A DNA stretch of 64,000 nucleotides, taken from assembly GCA_945881865.1 (NCBI GenBank), contig CAMCVK010000006.1:62001-126000 (forward strand). The letters run 5' to 3'. The notes under the pieces are model-generated. The model did not search any database. It saw nothing but the letters and a program-made list of their open reading frames with translations, and was not told the DNA's origin. A program made the translations under genes and the position numbers. Shown in pieces: positions 35,023 to 43,242 of the stretch (position 1 is its first letter; the number at the start of each line of letters is the position of its first letter). Source of the DNA: Fimbriimonas ginsengisoli Gsoil 348 (lineage in GTDB: Bacteria > Armatimonadota > Fimbriimonadia > Fimbriimonadales > Fimbriimonadaceae).

Positions 35023-35649
35023 TCATAGTTTGCCCTTCTTTTTGAGTCTGGCTAACACGGCCTTCGCTGCCAATTTCGCCGTAGGAGATCCAGTAAGACT
35101 CATCTCTTTGAGAATATTCTGAGATTTCTCTCCCCCATCATACGCAAGTAATGAAGTGGCAGATCCAGGTTCCGTTGGAAATTTCTTTCTATATCTCGTA
35201 TACGCATCAACGATTTCCGTAATCGGTTCCGAGAACTTGCCTCCGCCTGCGACGAAACTACCTGCAAGCGCAAGCAAGAGCAATCCGATTCTGCGGTCAT
35301 TCTTGTCGACGACTTCGGCAACGAATTTGGGTCCAAGCCTTGCTTCTCTCCCTTGGTACCAAGCCGCAATCAGGTCTCCCTTGACAGTATCCGAATGGGA
35401 TCCCAACAGCATTTCGCGAAGCGTCTCATCGCTAATTCTAGGCGAGAGTTGATCACGAAGATGGTCTATCTCGGCTGACGAGTGGTTACCGGCTTCGATC
35501 GCGGCGTTCAGCTCCTTTGTGGCAAGCAGAGCTACCGACTCGGGATCACCTGGCTTCGCAGCCAGCTTCGGCGCAGCGCGACAAGCGCAAAGATGTGCGA
35601 CGGCAAGGAGGAGCAGGATGCTCTTCTTTAGAAGCGGCTGCATCAGCAT
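35023..35649 (-). CDS. Lipoprotein of unknown function
   Basis: A protein of about 206-208 residues with a lipoprotein signal (KKSILLLLAVAHLCAC, lipobox HLCAC). Both ATGs at 35649 and 35643 are possible starts. The mature part is helical and repeat-like (VALLATKELNAAIEAGNHSS, VDAYTRYRKKFPTEPGSAT) and may form a TPR- or HEAT-like solenoid, but no family is certain. It lies on the same strand as the two unknown genes downstream and shares their lower GC content. Together they may be an acquired patch between rnc and the MFS gene. Confidence 0.65.
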   Translation of the reverse strand: MLMQPLLKKSILLLLAVAHLCACRAAPKLAAKPGDPESVALLATKELNAAIEAGNHSSAEIDHLRDQLSPRISDETLREMLLGSHSDTVKGDLIAAWYQGREARLGPKFVAEVVDKNDRRIGLLLLALAGSFVAGGGKFSEPITEIVDAYTRYRKKFPTEPGSATSLLAYDGGEKSQNILKEMSLTGSPTAKLAAKAVLARLKKKGKL

Positions 35650-35763
35650 CTATTGTAGCCGTTTAGGCCTTTCTTGGCAAATTCGCCAGCCACTATATTT
35701 GCCGATTTCATCTTCCATTCAGGAAGAAGCATCAGATGGCTGACCTGTGCCGGAGGACAGCCC

Positions 35764-37035
35764 TCAACTCCGCGCCGGGACGGCGTCCGGAGTCGGGTCG
35801 GTGGACGGCATCCGGATGTTGCGGAAGGCGGGGTCGAGCAGGCCGCCCAGGCACGCCACCGCCATCCCGATTCCCATAATCAAAAACACCGTCTCTGGGC
35901 CGAACTGCTTCAAAAGCGACCCCCCTGCCGCCATGCCAATCGTCATCGCGCCGGTCGCGATCATGCTGAGCACCGAATTCACCCGGCCCCGAAACTCGTC
36001 CGGAATGCTGATCTGCATGTACGTCATGATCGGGATATCCGCCAGCGGGACCGCCAAACCGGCCACAAAATTCCAGAAGCAAAACAGCCAAAAATTCTGG
36101 CTCCAAGCCATGGCAGCAACGGTTACACCGACGACGGCGAGGAAGAGCGCGAATGATTGGCCCGGCTTTTTCGGCTGAAAAATGGTCGCCTTCCAACTGC
36201 TGATCACCATCCCGAGGAAGAAGGCAAACTCCAGCCACGCCACCGTTCCCGGCTTGCCGTCGAACCAGCGGTCGTTGACGGCCATGTACACCACGAAAAA
36301 CGGCGAGACCATCAGGCGGAAGACGGTCAGCATCGCGATGTAAACGGTGATGTCTCGGCGCTTGCGGATGAAGCCCATACCGATGCGGAAGTCTTCCATT
36401 GCCTTCATCGGCTTGCTGTCCTTTCTGTCAGGCATCAGCTTTGGTAGGCGGGCAATATACACGGCGGAAACGAAGAACGAAGCCGCGTTGATGGTGATCA
36501 TCCAAAAGTAGAAGGCTTTCGGGGAAAGGTCATACAGCTGCCCGGCAACGCCCGCCGCAATGGCAAGCCCCAGCATCGGCATCAGGTTTTGCGCCGTCAT
36601 GCTGAGCGCGTTCGCCCGCACCAGGTAATCCGGCGGAACAACCGAAGGAATGGCGGCCGACTTCGCCGGAGTGAAAAAGCAGCGGAACGTGCTCAGCGAG
36701 AACGCCATCGTCATCATGAGCCACGGCGGTGGGTTGTTCATGGAGGTGAGAACAATGGCAAAGACCACCAGCGCGCCGCCGCTCACGAGATCGCTGAGAA
36801 GCATGATCTTCTTTCGGTCCATGCGGTCGGCGAGAACGCCGGCGTAAGGCCCAAAAAGCAGATAGGGAAGGGCCTCAAGTGCGCCGACAAAGCCGACCAT
36901 GGCGTCCGAACCGGTCGCCTTTTTGACCATGAACATGAAAATGACGTAGTAGCAGGCGTCACCAAATTGCGAGATCGCCTGCCCCAGCCATAGGTTGCGA
37001 AACGCAGGGAACTTCAGGGCGTCGGTTGGTTTCAA
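35764..37035 (-). CDS. MFS transporter (EntS-like exporter family)
   Basis: A 423-residue major facilitator protein with about twelve hydrophobic segments. The loop GVLADRMDRKKIMLLSDL is the family motif A between helices 2 and 3. The fold is closest to the EntS/MFS_3 exporters of siderophores or drugs (start FPAFRNLWLGQAISQFGD). The start is TTG at 37035 with a good GAGGAG about eight bases upstream; no nearby ATG fits. It is divergent from fabD with about 110 bases between. The exported compound is unknown. Confidence 0.88.
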   Translation of the reverse strand: MKPTDALKFPAFRNLWLGQAISQFGDACYYVIFMFMVKKATGSDAMVGFVGALEALPYLLFGPYAGVLADRMDRKKIMLLSDLVSGGALVVFAIVLTSMNNPPPWLMMTMAFSLSTFRCFFTPAKSAAIPSVVPPDYLVRANALSMTAQNLMPMLGLAIAAGVAGQLYDLSPKAFYFWMITINAASFFVSAVYIARLPKLMPDRKDSKPMKAMEDFRIGMGFIRKRRDITVYIAMLTVFRLMVSPFFVVYMAVNDRWFDGKPGTVAWLEFAFFLGMVISSWKATIFQPKKPGQSFALFLAVVGVTVAAMAWSQNFWLFCFWNFVAGLAVPLADIPIMTYMQISIPDEFRGRVNSVLSMIATGAMTIGMAAGGSLLKQFGPETVFLIMGIGMAVACLGGLLDPAFRNIRMPSTDPTPDAVPARS

Positions 37036-37147
37036 GCGGCGTTTCTCCTCGCAGTTGGCGAAGTTGGGTGCGGTGGCAACGGGAAAACCCTGGGCCGACC
37101 GTCAATTCTGGCATAGTTCCCGGCCCGGGGTGGGTACATTCACGGCC

Positions 37148-38020
37148 ATGGTTGGCGTCATTTTTCCTGGCCAAGGCTCACAGAAACCCGGGATGGGTAA
37201 GGACCTCTACGACGCGTTCTCATCGGCGCAGGACGTGTTCGACGCGGTTTCGGCGGTCACCGGCGTGGATGTCGCCAAGCTGTGTTTTGAATCTGACGAG
37301 GCCACGCTTCGGCAAACCCAGAACGCCCAACTCGCCCTTTTCACCTGCGGAGTCGCCGCCTTTACGGCGGTCGAAGACGCCACGTTCGCGACCGCCGGCC
37401 ACAGCGTCGGTGAATATGCCGCGCTGGTCGCCGCCGGAGTCCTCAGCGTTCCCGACGGCGCGCGCCTGGTGCAGCGGCGCGGCGAACTGATGGCCCGCGC
37501 GGGTGAAACGGCACCCGGAACCATGGCCGCCGTGCTGGGTTTGGATGCCGAGCCGCTTGCCAAGGTCTGCGCCGAGACCCCCGGCGTGGTGGTGATTGCG
37601 AACGATAACTGCCCTGGCCAGTTGGTCATTAGTGGCGAGGTTGAAGCGGTCCGGTTGGCAGGCGATGCGGCCCTGGCTGCCGGAGCCAGGAAAGTGATGC
37701 CGCTTAACGTCAGCGGCGCGTTTCACAGTCCGCTGATGGAAGCTCCCGCCGCCGAAATGGGCGCCTATTTGCAGGGCTTTTCGTTCGGCGAGACCCGCCA
37801 AACGATTTACGCCAACGTGACGGCGGCCCCGGTTACCGACGCAGCGGTCTGGCCAACCTTGCTAGAACAGCAGCTAAGAAGCTCGGTGCGCTGGACGGAG
37901 ACGATCCAAGCAATGATCGCAAGCGGAGTCGATAGTTTTGTTGAGTGCGGCAGCGGCGAGGTGCTGGGCGGACTGCTCAAGCGGATCGATAAATCGGCCA
38001 CCTACCGGTCGATTCAGTAA
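37148..38020 (+). CDS. fabD: Malonyl-CoA:ACP transacylase
   Basis: Loads malonate from CoA onto acyl carrier protein for fatty acid synthesis. FPGQGSQKPGMG opens the protein, the nucleophile is S86 in GHSVGE, and the catalytic histidine is H193 in GAFHSPLM. The start at 37148 (MVGVIFPGQG) fits family length (290 residues); the open frame reaches further upstream but without family sequence. It heads the set fabD-fabG-acpP-fabF. fabH and plsX, which often precede fabD, are not here; the MFS gene diverges instead. Confidence 0.95.
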   Translation: MVGVIFPGQGSQKPGMGKDLYDAFSSAQDVFDAVSAVTGVDVAKLCFESDEATLRQTQNAQLALFTCGVAAFTAVEDATFATAGHSVGEYAALVAAGVLSVPDGARLVQRRGELMARAGETAPGTMAAVLGLDAEPLAKVCAETPGVVVIANDNCPGQLVISGEVEAVRLAGDAALAAGARKVMPLNVSGAFHSPLMEAPAAEMGAYLQGFSFGETRQTIYANVTAAPVTDAAVWPTLLEQQLRSSVRWTETIQAMIASGVDSFVECGSGEVLGGLLKRIDKSATYRSIQ

Positions 38021-38029
38021 GCTATCTGG

Positions 38030-38761
38030 GTGAGCTTTCAGGACCAAGTTGTCATCGTAACCGGCGCGAGCCGCGGGATTGGCCGGGCAATTGCCGCCGC
38101 CTTCGCGGCAAAAGGCGCAAAGGTTGCCTGCGTCGCCACCACGCTGGCCAACGCGACCGCCACGGCAGAAACCATCGGCGGATCGGCCCGCGCATACGCC
38201 TGCGACGTGAGCGATTCGGCGTCGGTTGAGGTGCTTTTCGAGGCGATTCTGGCGGACCTCGGCACACCCAGCGTTCTGGTGAACAACGCCGGAATTACGC
38301 GCGACGGCCTGATCATTCGCATGAAGGAAGAGGATTGGGACCGCGTGTTGGCGGTGAACTTGAAGGGCGCCTACAACTGCACCCGCGCCGCCGCGAAGCC
38401 GATGATGAAGGCCCGTTACGGTCGAATCATTAACATCACCAGCATCATCGGCCAGACCGGTGCGGCAGGGCAAGCTAACTACGCCGCTTCGAAAGCGGGC
38501 CTCATTGGCCTGACGAAGTCGATCGCCAAGGAGCTGGGATCGCGAAACGTCACCTGTAATGCGGTCGCGCCGGGGTTCATCACCACTGACATGACGGCGG
38601 AACTCTCGGATGACTTCCGCGCGCACGTCGAAAAGTCGGCTCCGGCCGGCCGATTAGGCACGCCGGAAGACATAGCGGGGGCGGTCGTTTTCCTCGCCGA
38701 GGCGTCTTCGTCCTACATCACCGGCCAAACGCTCACGGTCGACGGCGGATTATCGCTGTAG
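38030..38761 (+). CDS. fabG: 3-oxoacyl-ACP reductase
   Basis: The NADPH-dependent short-chain dehydrogenase that performs the first reduction in each round of fatty acid elongation. The cofactor motif TGASRGIG is at 11-18, NNAG at 85-88, and the catalytic residues are S138, Y151 and K155 (YAASK). It starts at a GTG nine bases after fabD. A length of 243 residues and its place between fabD and acpP make the assignment secure against the many other SDR enzymes, including the one at 57.6 kb. Confidence 0.95.
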   Translation: MSFQDQVVIVTGASRGIGRAIAAAFAAKGAKVACVATTLANATATAETIGGSARAYACDVSDSASVEVLFEAILADLGTPSVLVNNAGITRDGLIIRMKEEDWDRVLAVNLKGAYNCTRAAAKPMMKARYGRIINITSIIGQTGAAGQANYAASKAGLIGLTKSIAKELGSRNVTCNAVAPGFITTDMTAELSDDFRAHVEKSAPAGRLGTPEDIAGAVVFLAEASSSYITGQTLTVDGGLSL

Positions 38762-38811
38762 GCCAATGCGGCCATCGCGGTTTGGGCAACCTCGGGTATC
38801 TTGATTGAGCT

Positions 38812-39054
38812 ATGTCTGAGGACATCCTAAATAGAGTCACTAAGGTTACGGTTGAAGAGCTCGGCGTCAAAGCCGAAGAGGTCACCGTTGCCGCTTCCTT
38901 CACGGAGGACCTCGGAGCCGACTCCCTCGACGTTGTCGAGTTGGTCATGGCTTTTGAAGACGAGTTTGGAATTGAAATTCCGGATGAGGACGTCAGCGAG
39001 ATCAAGACGATCGGCGATGTCGTGAACTACATCCAGAAGAAGAGCGGAGAGTAA
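38812..39054 (+). CDS. acpP: Acyl carrier protein
   Basis: An 80-residue acidic carrier that holds the growing acyl chain on a phosphopantetheine arm. The attachment site is S38 in the [10 protein letters not shown] motif. Its stop overlaps the fabF start by one base (TAATG), so the two are translationally coupled. The composition, with many Glu and Asp and few basic residues, is typical. Confidence 0.97.
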   Translation: MSEDILNRVTKVTVEELGVKAEEVTVAASFTEDLGADSLDVVELVMAFEDEFGIEIPDEDVSEIKTIGDVVNYIQKKSGE

Positions 39055-40310
39055 TGCCAGACCACCCCGCGCCCTCGGGCCGGGTGGTGGTGACGGGCAT
39101 CGGCGTCGTCACGCCAATCGGTACCGGAGTCGAGACGTTCTGGGCCAACTGTTTGGCCGGAAAAAACGGTGTTCGAAAGATCACTCTAGACGACGTCTCG
39201 CCTTTCACGACGCAGATCGCCGCTGAAGTCCCCGATTTCGAGCCGACCGATTGGCTCGATAAAAAAGAAGCCCGTCGCATTGACCGCGTGATCACCTTTG
39301 CGGTGGCAAGCGCGCGTCTCGCGATGGCGGACTCTGGCATCGTGCTCACCGAGGAGCTTCGCGACAATTTCGGGGTCTATATCGGCTCTGGAATCGGCGG
39401 GCTCAACGTGATGAGCGAGCAGACCAAGGTGCTATATCAGCGCGGGCCGGATCGCGTCTCGCCCTTTTGGGTTCCCTACATGATTGCGAACATGCCGGGA
39501 GGCATTGTCGCCATCCAGTTTGGGTTGCACGGTCCGAACATGGCGACCGTCACGGCTTGCTCGACCGGAGCAAACACCATCGGAGAAGCTGCCCACGCCA
39601 TCAAGCGCGGCGACGCGACAATGATGCTTGCCGGCGGCACGGAGGCTTCGATTTGCGACATCGGCATCGCCGCATTCTGTGCGGCCCGTGCCATGTCCAC
39701 CCGAAACGACTCGCCCGAGCACGCCTCGCGGCCTTTCGACCGAGACCGTGACGGATTCGTCATGGGTGAGGGTTCCGGAGTTGTCGTGCTCGAAGACTAC
39801 GACCACGCCATCGCGCGCGGCGCAAAAATTTACGCCGAGATCGTGGGCTATGGCATGACCGCTGATGCTCACCACATCACCGCGATCGCTTCCGATGCAA
39901 AGCAACCCGCCCGGGCCATCACCCGCGCCGTTGCGTCGGCTGGAATCACGGTTGAAGACATCGGCTACGTGAACGCCCACGGAACCTCGACGCCGATCGG
40001 CGACCCAACCGAGACCAAGGCACTGAAGCTTGCGCTCGGTGACCATGCGTATTCGGTTGCCGTGAGCTCGACGAAGTCGATGATCGGGCATACGCTTGGT
40101 GCGGCGGGGGCCATCGAAACCATCGTTTGCATCCTTGCGCTTCGCGACGGCATCATGCCGCCAACGCGAAACTTGGACAATCCGGACGATGCCTGCGACC
40201 TGGACTACATTCCGCACGTCGCCCGCAAGAAGGAACTGAAATACGCGCTGAACAATTCGTTCGGTTTCGGCGGCCACAACGTGTCGCTGGTTCTCAAGAA
40301 GCACGTCTAA
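39054..40310 (+). CDS. fabF: 3-oxoacyl-ACP synthase II
   Basis: The condensing enzyme that elongates acyl-ACP with malonyl-ACP. The triad is complete: C169 in TVTACSTGANT, H309 in NAHGTSTP and H346 in SMIGHTLGA. The 418 residues are usual for FabF. It is coupled to acpP by a one-base overlap. FabF rather than FabB is indicated by the cluster and the general layout. It is followed after six bases by a recombinase gene. Confidence 0.96.
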   Translation: MPDHPAPSGRVVVTGIGVVTPIGTGVETFWANCLAGKNGVRKITLDDVSPFTTQIAAEVPDFEPTDWLDKKEARRIDRVITFAVASARLAMADSGIVLTEELRDNFGVYIGSGIGGLNVMSEQTKVLYQRGPDRVSPFWVPYMIANMPGGIVAIQFGLHGPNMATVTACSTGANTIGEAAHAIKRGDATMMLAGGTEASICDIGIAAFCAARAMSTRNDSPEHASRPFDRDRDGFVMGEGSGVVVLEDYDHAIARGAKIYAEIVGYGMTADAHHITAIASDAKQPARAITRAVASAGITVEDIGYVNAHGTSTPIGDPTETKALKLALGDHAYSVAVSSTKSMIGHTLGAAGAIETIVCILALRDGIMPPTRNLDNPDDACDLDYIPHVARKKELKYALNNSFGFGGHNVSLVLKKHV

Positions 40311-40316
40311 AGGTTC

Positions 40317-41174
40317 GTGCGGGAACTCGACCTCTGGATTGAACAGTTCCTGGGGCACCTCGCCGTTCGGCGAAGTGCGAATACGGTCCGCGCCTACGGT
40401 GCGGACCTAAAGCAACTTTCAGATTTCAATTCTGGCCAGGCTTTGTTGGATCCAGATACCTTGCGCGCGTTCCTGCGTCGGTATTCCACCACGCCCCAAA
40501 CCCGCGCCCGCAAGCTCTCGACCCTTCGCACGTTCGCGGCGTATCTTCGCACGGCTGGGTTGTTGCTTGCCGATCCTACGGAGTCGCTGGAGGCGCCGAT
40601 TCGCCGCAGTCGTTTGCCGAAAGCCCTCAGCCAGACCCAGGCGACCGACTTGCTGGACCAAGAGGATGCGGGCAGAACCCCGAAGCGCGACCGGGCGATT
40701 TTGGAATTGATGTATTCGGCCGGGCTTCGGGTGAGTGAGACGGTTGGGCTTGATCTCGGCCGGGTGGACTTTAGCGGGATGGTGGTTCGCGTGCTGGGTA
40801 AGGGAAACAAGGAGCGCCTGGCGATTTTTGGCCCCACCGCCGCCCGGGCGTTGCAGGATTACGTGCAGCAAGAACGCGTTCCTTCGAAGGAGGGTCAACC
40901 GTTATTCACGAATCCGAGTGGCCGTCGGCTGACGACCCGCTCGGTGCAGAAAGTGTTGAAGCGTTGGGCCGTGCGGGTGGGTCTCCCGCCGAGCGTCTCG
41001 CCGCATACGTTGCGGCACTCCTTTGCGACTCACCTACTGGACGGCGGCGCCGACCTGAAATCGGTGCAGCAGCTGTTGGGGCACGAAAGCCTCGCTACCA
41101 CGCAGGTGTACACCCACGTGAGCATGGAACGGCTGCGTAAAACGGTGGACAAAAGCCACCCGCGCGCGGGTTAG
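40317..41174 (+). CDS. xerC: XerC/XerD-type tyrosine recombinase
   Basis: A 285-residue site-specific recombinase with an N-terminal SAM-like core-binding domain (about 1-90) and the catalytic domain after it. All six active-site residues are present: R138 (GLRVSE), K162 (GKGNKER), H230 and R233 (HTLRHSFATHLL), H256 (LGHESLATT) and Y265 (VYTHV). Xer proteins resolve chromosome dimers at dif. The start is GTG, six bases after fabF, so it is probably co-transcribed with the fatty acid genes. XerC and XerD cannot be told apart by eye; the symbol is provisional. Confidence 0.9.
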   Translation: MRELDLWIEQFLGHLAVRRSANTVRAYGADLKQLSDFNSGQALLDPDTLRAFLRRYSTTPQTRARKLSTLRTFAAYLRTAGLLLADPTESLEAPIRRSRLPKALSQTQATDLLDQEDAGRTPKRDRAILELMYSAGLRVSETVGLDLGRVDFSGMVVRVLGKGNKERLAIFGPTAARALQDYVQQERVPSKEGQPLFTNPSGRRLTTRSVQKVLKRWAVRVGLPPSVSPHTLRHSFATHLLDGGADLKSVQQLLGHESLATTQVYTHVSMERLRKTVDKSHPRAG

Positions 41175-41207
41175 ACGGGCGAAAAAGAAAAAATGAAGCT
41201 TCTGAAT

Positions 41208-41244
41208 CCCTCTCCCATCTGTGGGAGAGGGGCAGGGGTGAGGG
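41208..41244. repeat. Palindromic intergenic repeat, family 1 (copy a)
   Basis: A perfect ten-pair hairpin, ccctctccca (41208-41217) with tgggagaggg (41222-41231), loop TCTG, followed by gcaggggtgaggg. It may also end transcription of the fab-xer operon. It is the inverse of copy b at 41335-41372 and related to the block at 24328-24370. Confidence 0.75.
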
Positions 41245-41334
41245 ATAAAGTGCAGATTTTGGCCGCTGTCTAGGCCTTTAGGAATAGCTTTTTCGCGCTA
41301 TCGGTTGTGTTGGCCAGACTAACGCGTACTTTGG

Positions 41335-41372
41335 CCCTCATCCCTGCCCTTCTCTCGTAGACGGGAGAAGGG
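41335..41372. repeat. Palindromic intergenic repeat, family 1 (copy b, inverted)
   Basis: ccctcatccctg followed by the hairpin cccttctctc (41347-41356) with gggagaaggg (41363-41372), eight perfect pairs plus two allowing a wobble. Read on the minus strand it matches copy a almost base for base. The two copies face each other across about 90 bases between xerC and the GH1 gene. Confidence 0.75.
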
Positions 41373-41407
41373 TTCAGAAGTACTTGATGCGGACTCCTCC
41401 AGCTCCG

Positions 41408-42763
41408 TCAGCCCTTCAAAATCGCGCCGTTTGACGCCGCGACTTCCTGGTACCAGTAGGCGCTGTCCTTCGGCGTTCGAACCTGCGTCTCGTAGTCCAC
41501 GTGAACCAAGCCAAACCGGAAGCGATAGCCTTCGTACCACTCAAAGTTGTCGCTGAACGACCACTGGAAGTAGCCGAGCGCCTCGACGCCGTCGTCGGTC
41601 GCCCGACGAAAAGCGCTGATGTAGCGGTCGAGGAAGTCGATCCGCTGCGGGTCATGAACCTTACCATCGAGCGCCACCCAGTCCGATAGCCCAAGGCCGT
41701 TCTCCGTGATCACGATCGGCTTGCCGTACCGCTCGTAGAAGAACTTCGGCCCCCAGTAAAGGGCTTCCGGCGTGACCGGCCAGGTGTAGATCGTGCGGCC
41801 GATACCCAGCGGGTTCGGCACGTCCTCGGGGCCGTTGTCTCCGGCCCGAATCGTTTGGCCGTTGTAGATATTGGCGCCGAAGAAATCGAGCGGCTGCGAA
41901 ATGATCTCCATATCGCCCGCGCGAACCACCGGGGCGTCATCGCCAAAGACCTCGAGATCCGACTCAGGATAGCTACCAAAGAACACCGGGTCGTTCCACC
42001 ACGAGTTGCTCCAGACGGTCTTGGTCGTGGTCGAGAACGTGGCCAATCTTGCGGCGTCCACGTCCTCCGGCGAGTGCGTCGCCGGGATCTTGGCCGCACC
42101 AACCGGTGCCCAGCCAATTCGGGCCGGCTTGGTCGCGCGGGCGCGGATCACCTGGACGGCCTTGCCGTGCGCGAGCAACGCGTGATGCCCGGCCAGCAGG
42201 ACCTCGCGGAAGGCGAGTCGGTCACCCGGCGCGTGCAGGCCGGTTTGCATGCCGAGTCCGATGAAGCACTGCGGCTCGTTCAGCGTCATCCAGTTCGTAA
42301 CTCGGTCGCCGAGGCGATCGACGATGATCTGGGTGTAGTCGGCGAACCAGTCGGCGATGTCGCGGTTCAACCAGCCGCCCTGAAGGTAGAGGTCGTACGG
42401 CGTATCCCAGTGGTAGAGGGTCACCCAAGGATCGATTCCCCGCGCGAGGGCGGCGTCAATCAGCCGGTCGTAGAAAGCCAGACCCTCGGCGTGAATTTCG
42501 CCCTTGCCGGCGGGAAGAACGCGCGGCCAGGCGATGCTGAGGCGGTAGTTCTTGAGGCCGAGCGAGGCCATGATGTCTAGGTCCTCTTCGTAGCGGTTGT
42601 AATGATCGCAGGCGACGTCGCCGTTGCTGCCATCGTTGATCACGCCCGGGCGTCGGCAGAACATGTCCCAGACCGAGCTGCCGCCTCCGGCAAACATCGG
42701 TGAGCCCTCAATTTGGTAGGAAGCCGAGGCAACGCCCCATGCAAAATCGCTCGAAAAGGCCAT
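41408..42763 (-). CDS. Glycoside hydrolase family 1 beta-glucosidase
   Basis: A 451-residue retaining beta-glycosidase. The acid/base glutamate is E163 in WMTLNEPQ and the nucleophile is E354 in VITENGLGLSD. Other GH1 markers are FAWGVASASYQIEG at the N-terminus and the sugar-binding LYHWDTPYDL. There is no signal peptide, so it acts in the cytosol on imported cellobiose or related beta-glucosides. The sequence is typical of BglA/BglB-type enzymes. It is a single gene; no PTS or sugar ABC transporter adjoins it. Confidence 0.95.
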   Translation of the reverse strand: MAFSSDFAWGVASASYQIEGSPMFAGGGSSVWDMFCRRPGVINDGSNGDVACDHYNRYEEDLDIMASLGLKNYRLSIAWPRVLPAGKGEIHAEGLAFYDRLIDAALARGIDPWVTLYHWDTPYDLYLQGGWLNRDIADWFADYTQIIVDRLGDRVTNWMTLNEPQCFIGLGMQTGLHAPGDRLAFREVLLAGHHALLAHGKAVQVIRARATKPARIGWAPVGAAKIPATHSPEDVDAARLATFSTTTKTVWSNSWWNDPVFFGSYPESDLEVFGDDAPVVRAGDMEIISQPLDFFGANIYNGQTIRAGDNGPEDVPNPLGIGRTIYTWPVTPEALYWGPKFFYERYGKPIVITENGLGLSDWVALDGKVHDPQRIDFLDRYISAFRRATDDGVEALGYFQWSFSDNFEWYEGYRFRFGLVHVDYETQVRTPKDSAYWYQEVAASNGAILKG

Positions 42764-42783
42764 CGCTTGGAGGTTACCGCGAT

Positions 42784-43242
42784 ATGATTCTTGGGATGAC
42801 GAACCTGGAACTGGCCCAGAAGCTAAAGGATTTGCGCGACTTTCTGATCATCGCGGGCTACGACGAGTCGCACGCGGTTCGCTACACGCACCTCGCGCGC
42901 ACGATCGAAAAGCTGCCCGAAAACCTGGCGGACGCCGCGCTGGCAACCGGCAAGATCACGCTGCCGGGCGTAGGTCCGCTCATCGAGCGCTACATTTTGG
43001 AGATCATTCGCGACGGCGTGAGTTCGAAGCAGCTCGAATGGGAAGAGCAGGCGCCGATCTCGGTTTTGGAACTGGTCCGCATCGAATCCATTGGCCCGAA
43101 AACCGCCCGCCGACTGTATTCCGAGTTCGGCATCTCCTCGCTGGCCACGCTAAAGGTTGCACTCGACGAAGGTCGCCTCGAAAACGTCAGCGGAATCGGC
43201 CCAAAAACCCTCCGCTGCTTACGCGAAGCCGCCGAAGGTTAG
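42784..43242 (+). CDS. Stand-alone PolX N-terminal / helix-hairpin-helix module
   Basis: A protein of about 152 residues that matches only the front of bacterial family X DNA polymerases: the 8-kDa domain (IAGYDESHAVRYTHLARTIEKLP), a first helix-hairpin-helix (LPGVGPLIERYILEI) and two more HhH turns (IESIGPKTARRLYSEFG and VSGIGPKTLRCLREA). The nucleotidyltransferase palm and PHP domain of PolX are absent, and the stop is immediate, so it is a natural short protein or a truncated relic. The ATG at 42784 follows GGAGG by ten bases, better placed than the ATG at 42796. Probably a non-specific DNA-binding protein. Confidence 0.8.
   Translation: MILGMTNLELAQKLKDLRDFLIIAGYDESHAVRYTHLARTIEKLPENLADAALATGKITLPGVGPLIERYILEIIRDGVSSKQLEWEEQAPISVLELVRIESIGPKTARRLYSEFGISSLATLKVALDEGRLENVSGIGPKTLRCLREAAEG

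Noticed and set aside
40317-41174. Integron or phage integrase
   Set aside because: No attC, att site, cargo or tRNA nearby; the length, residues and operon position fit housekeeping XerC/D.
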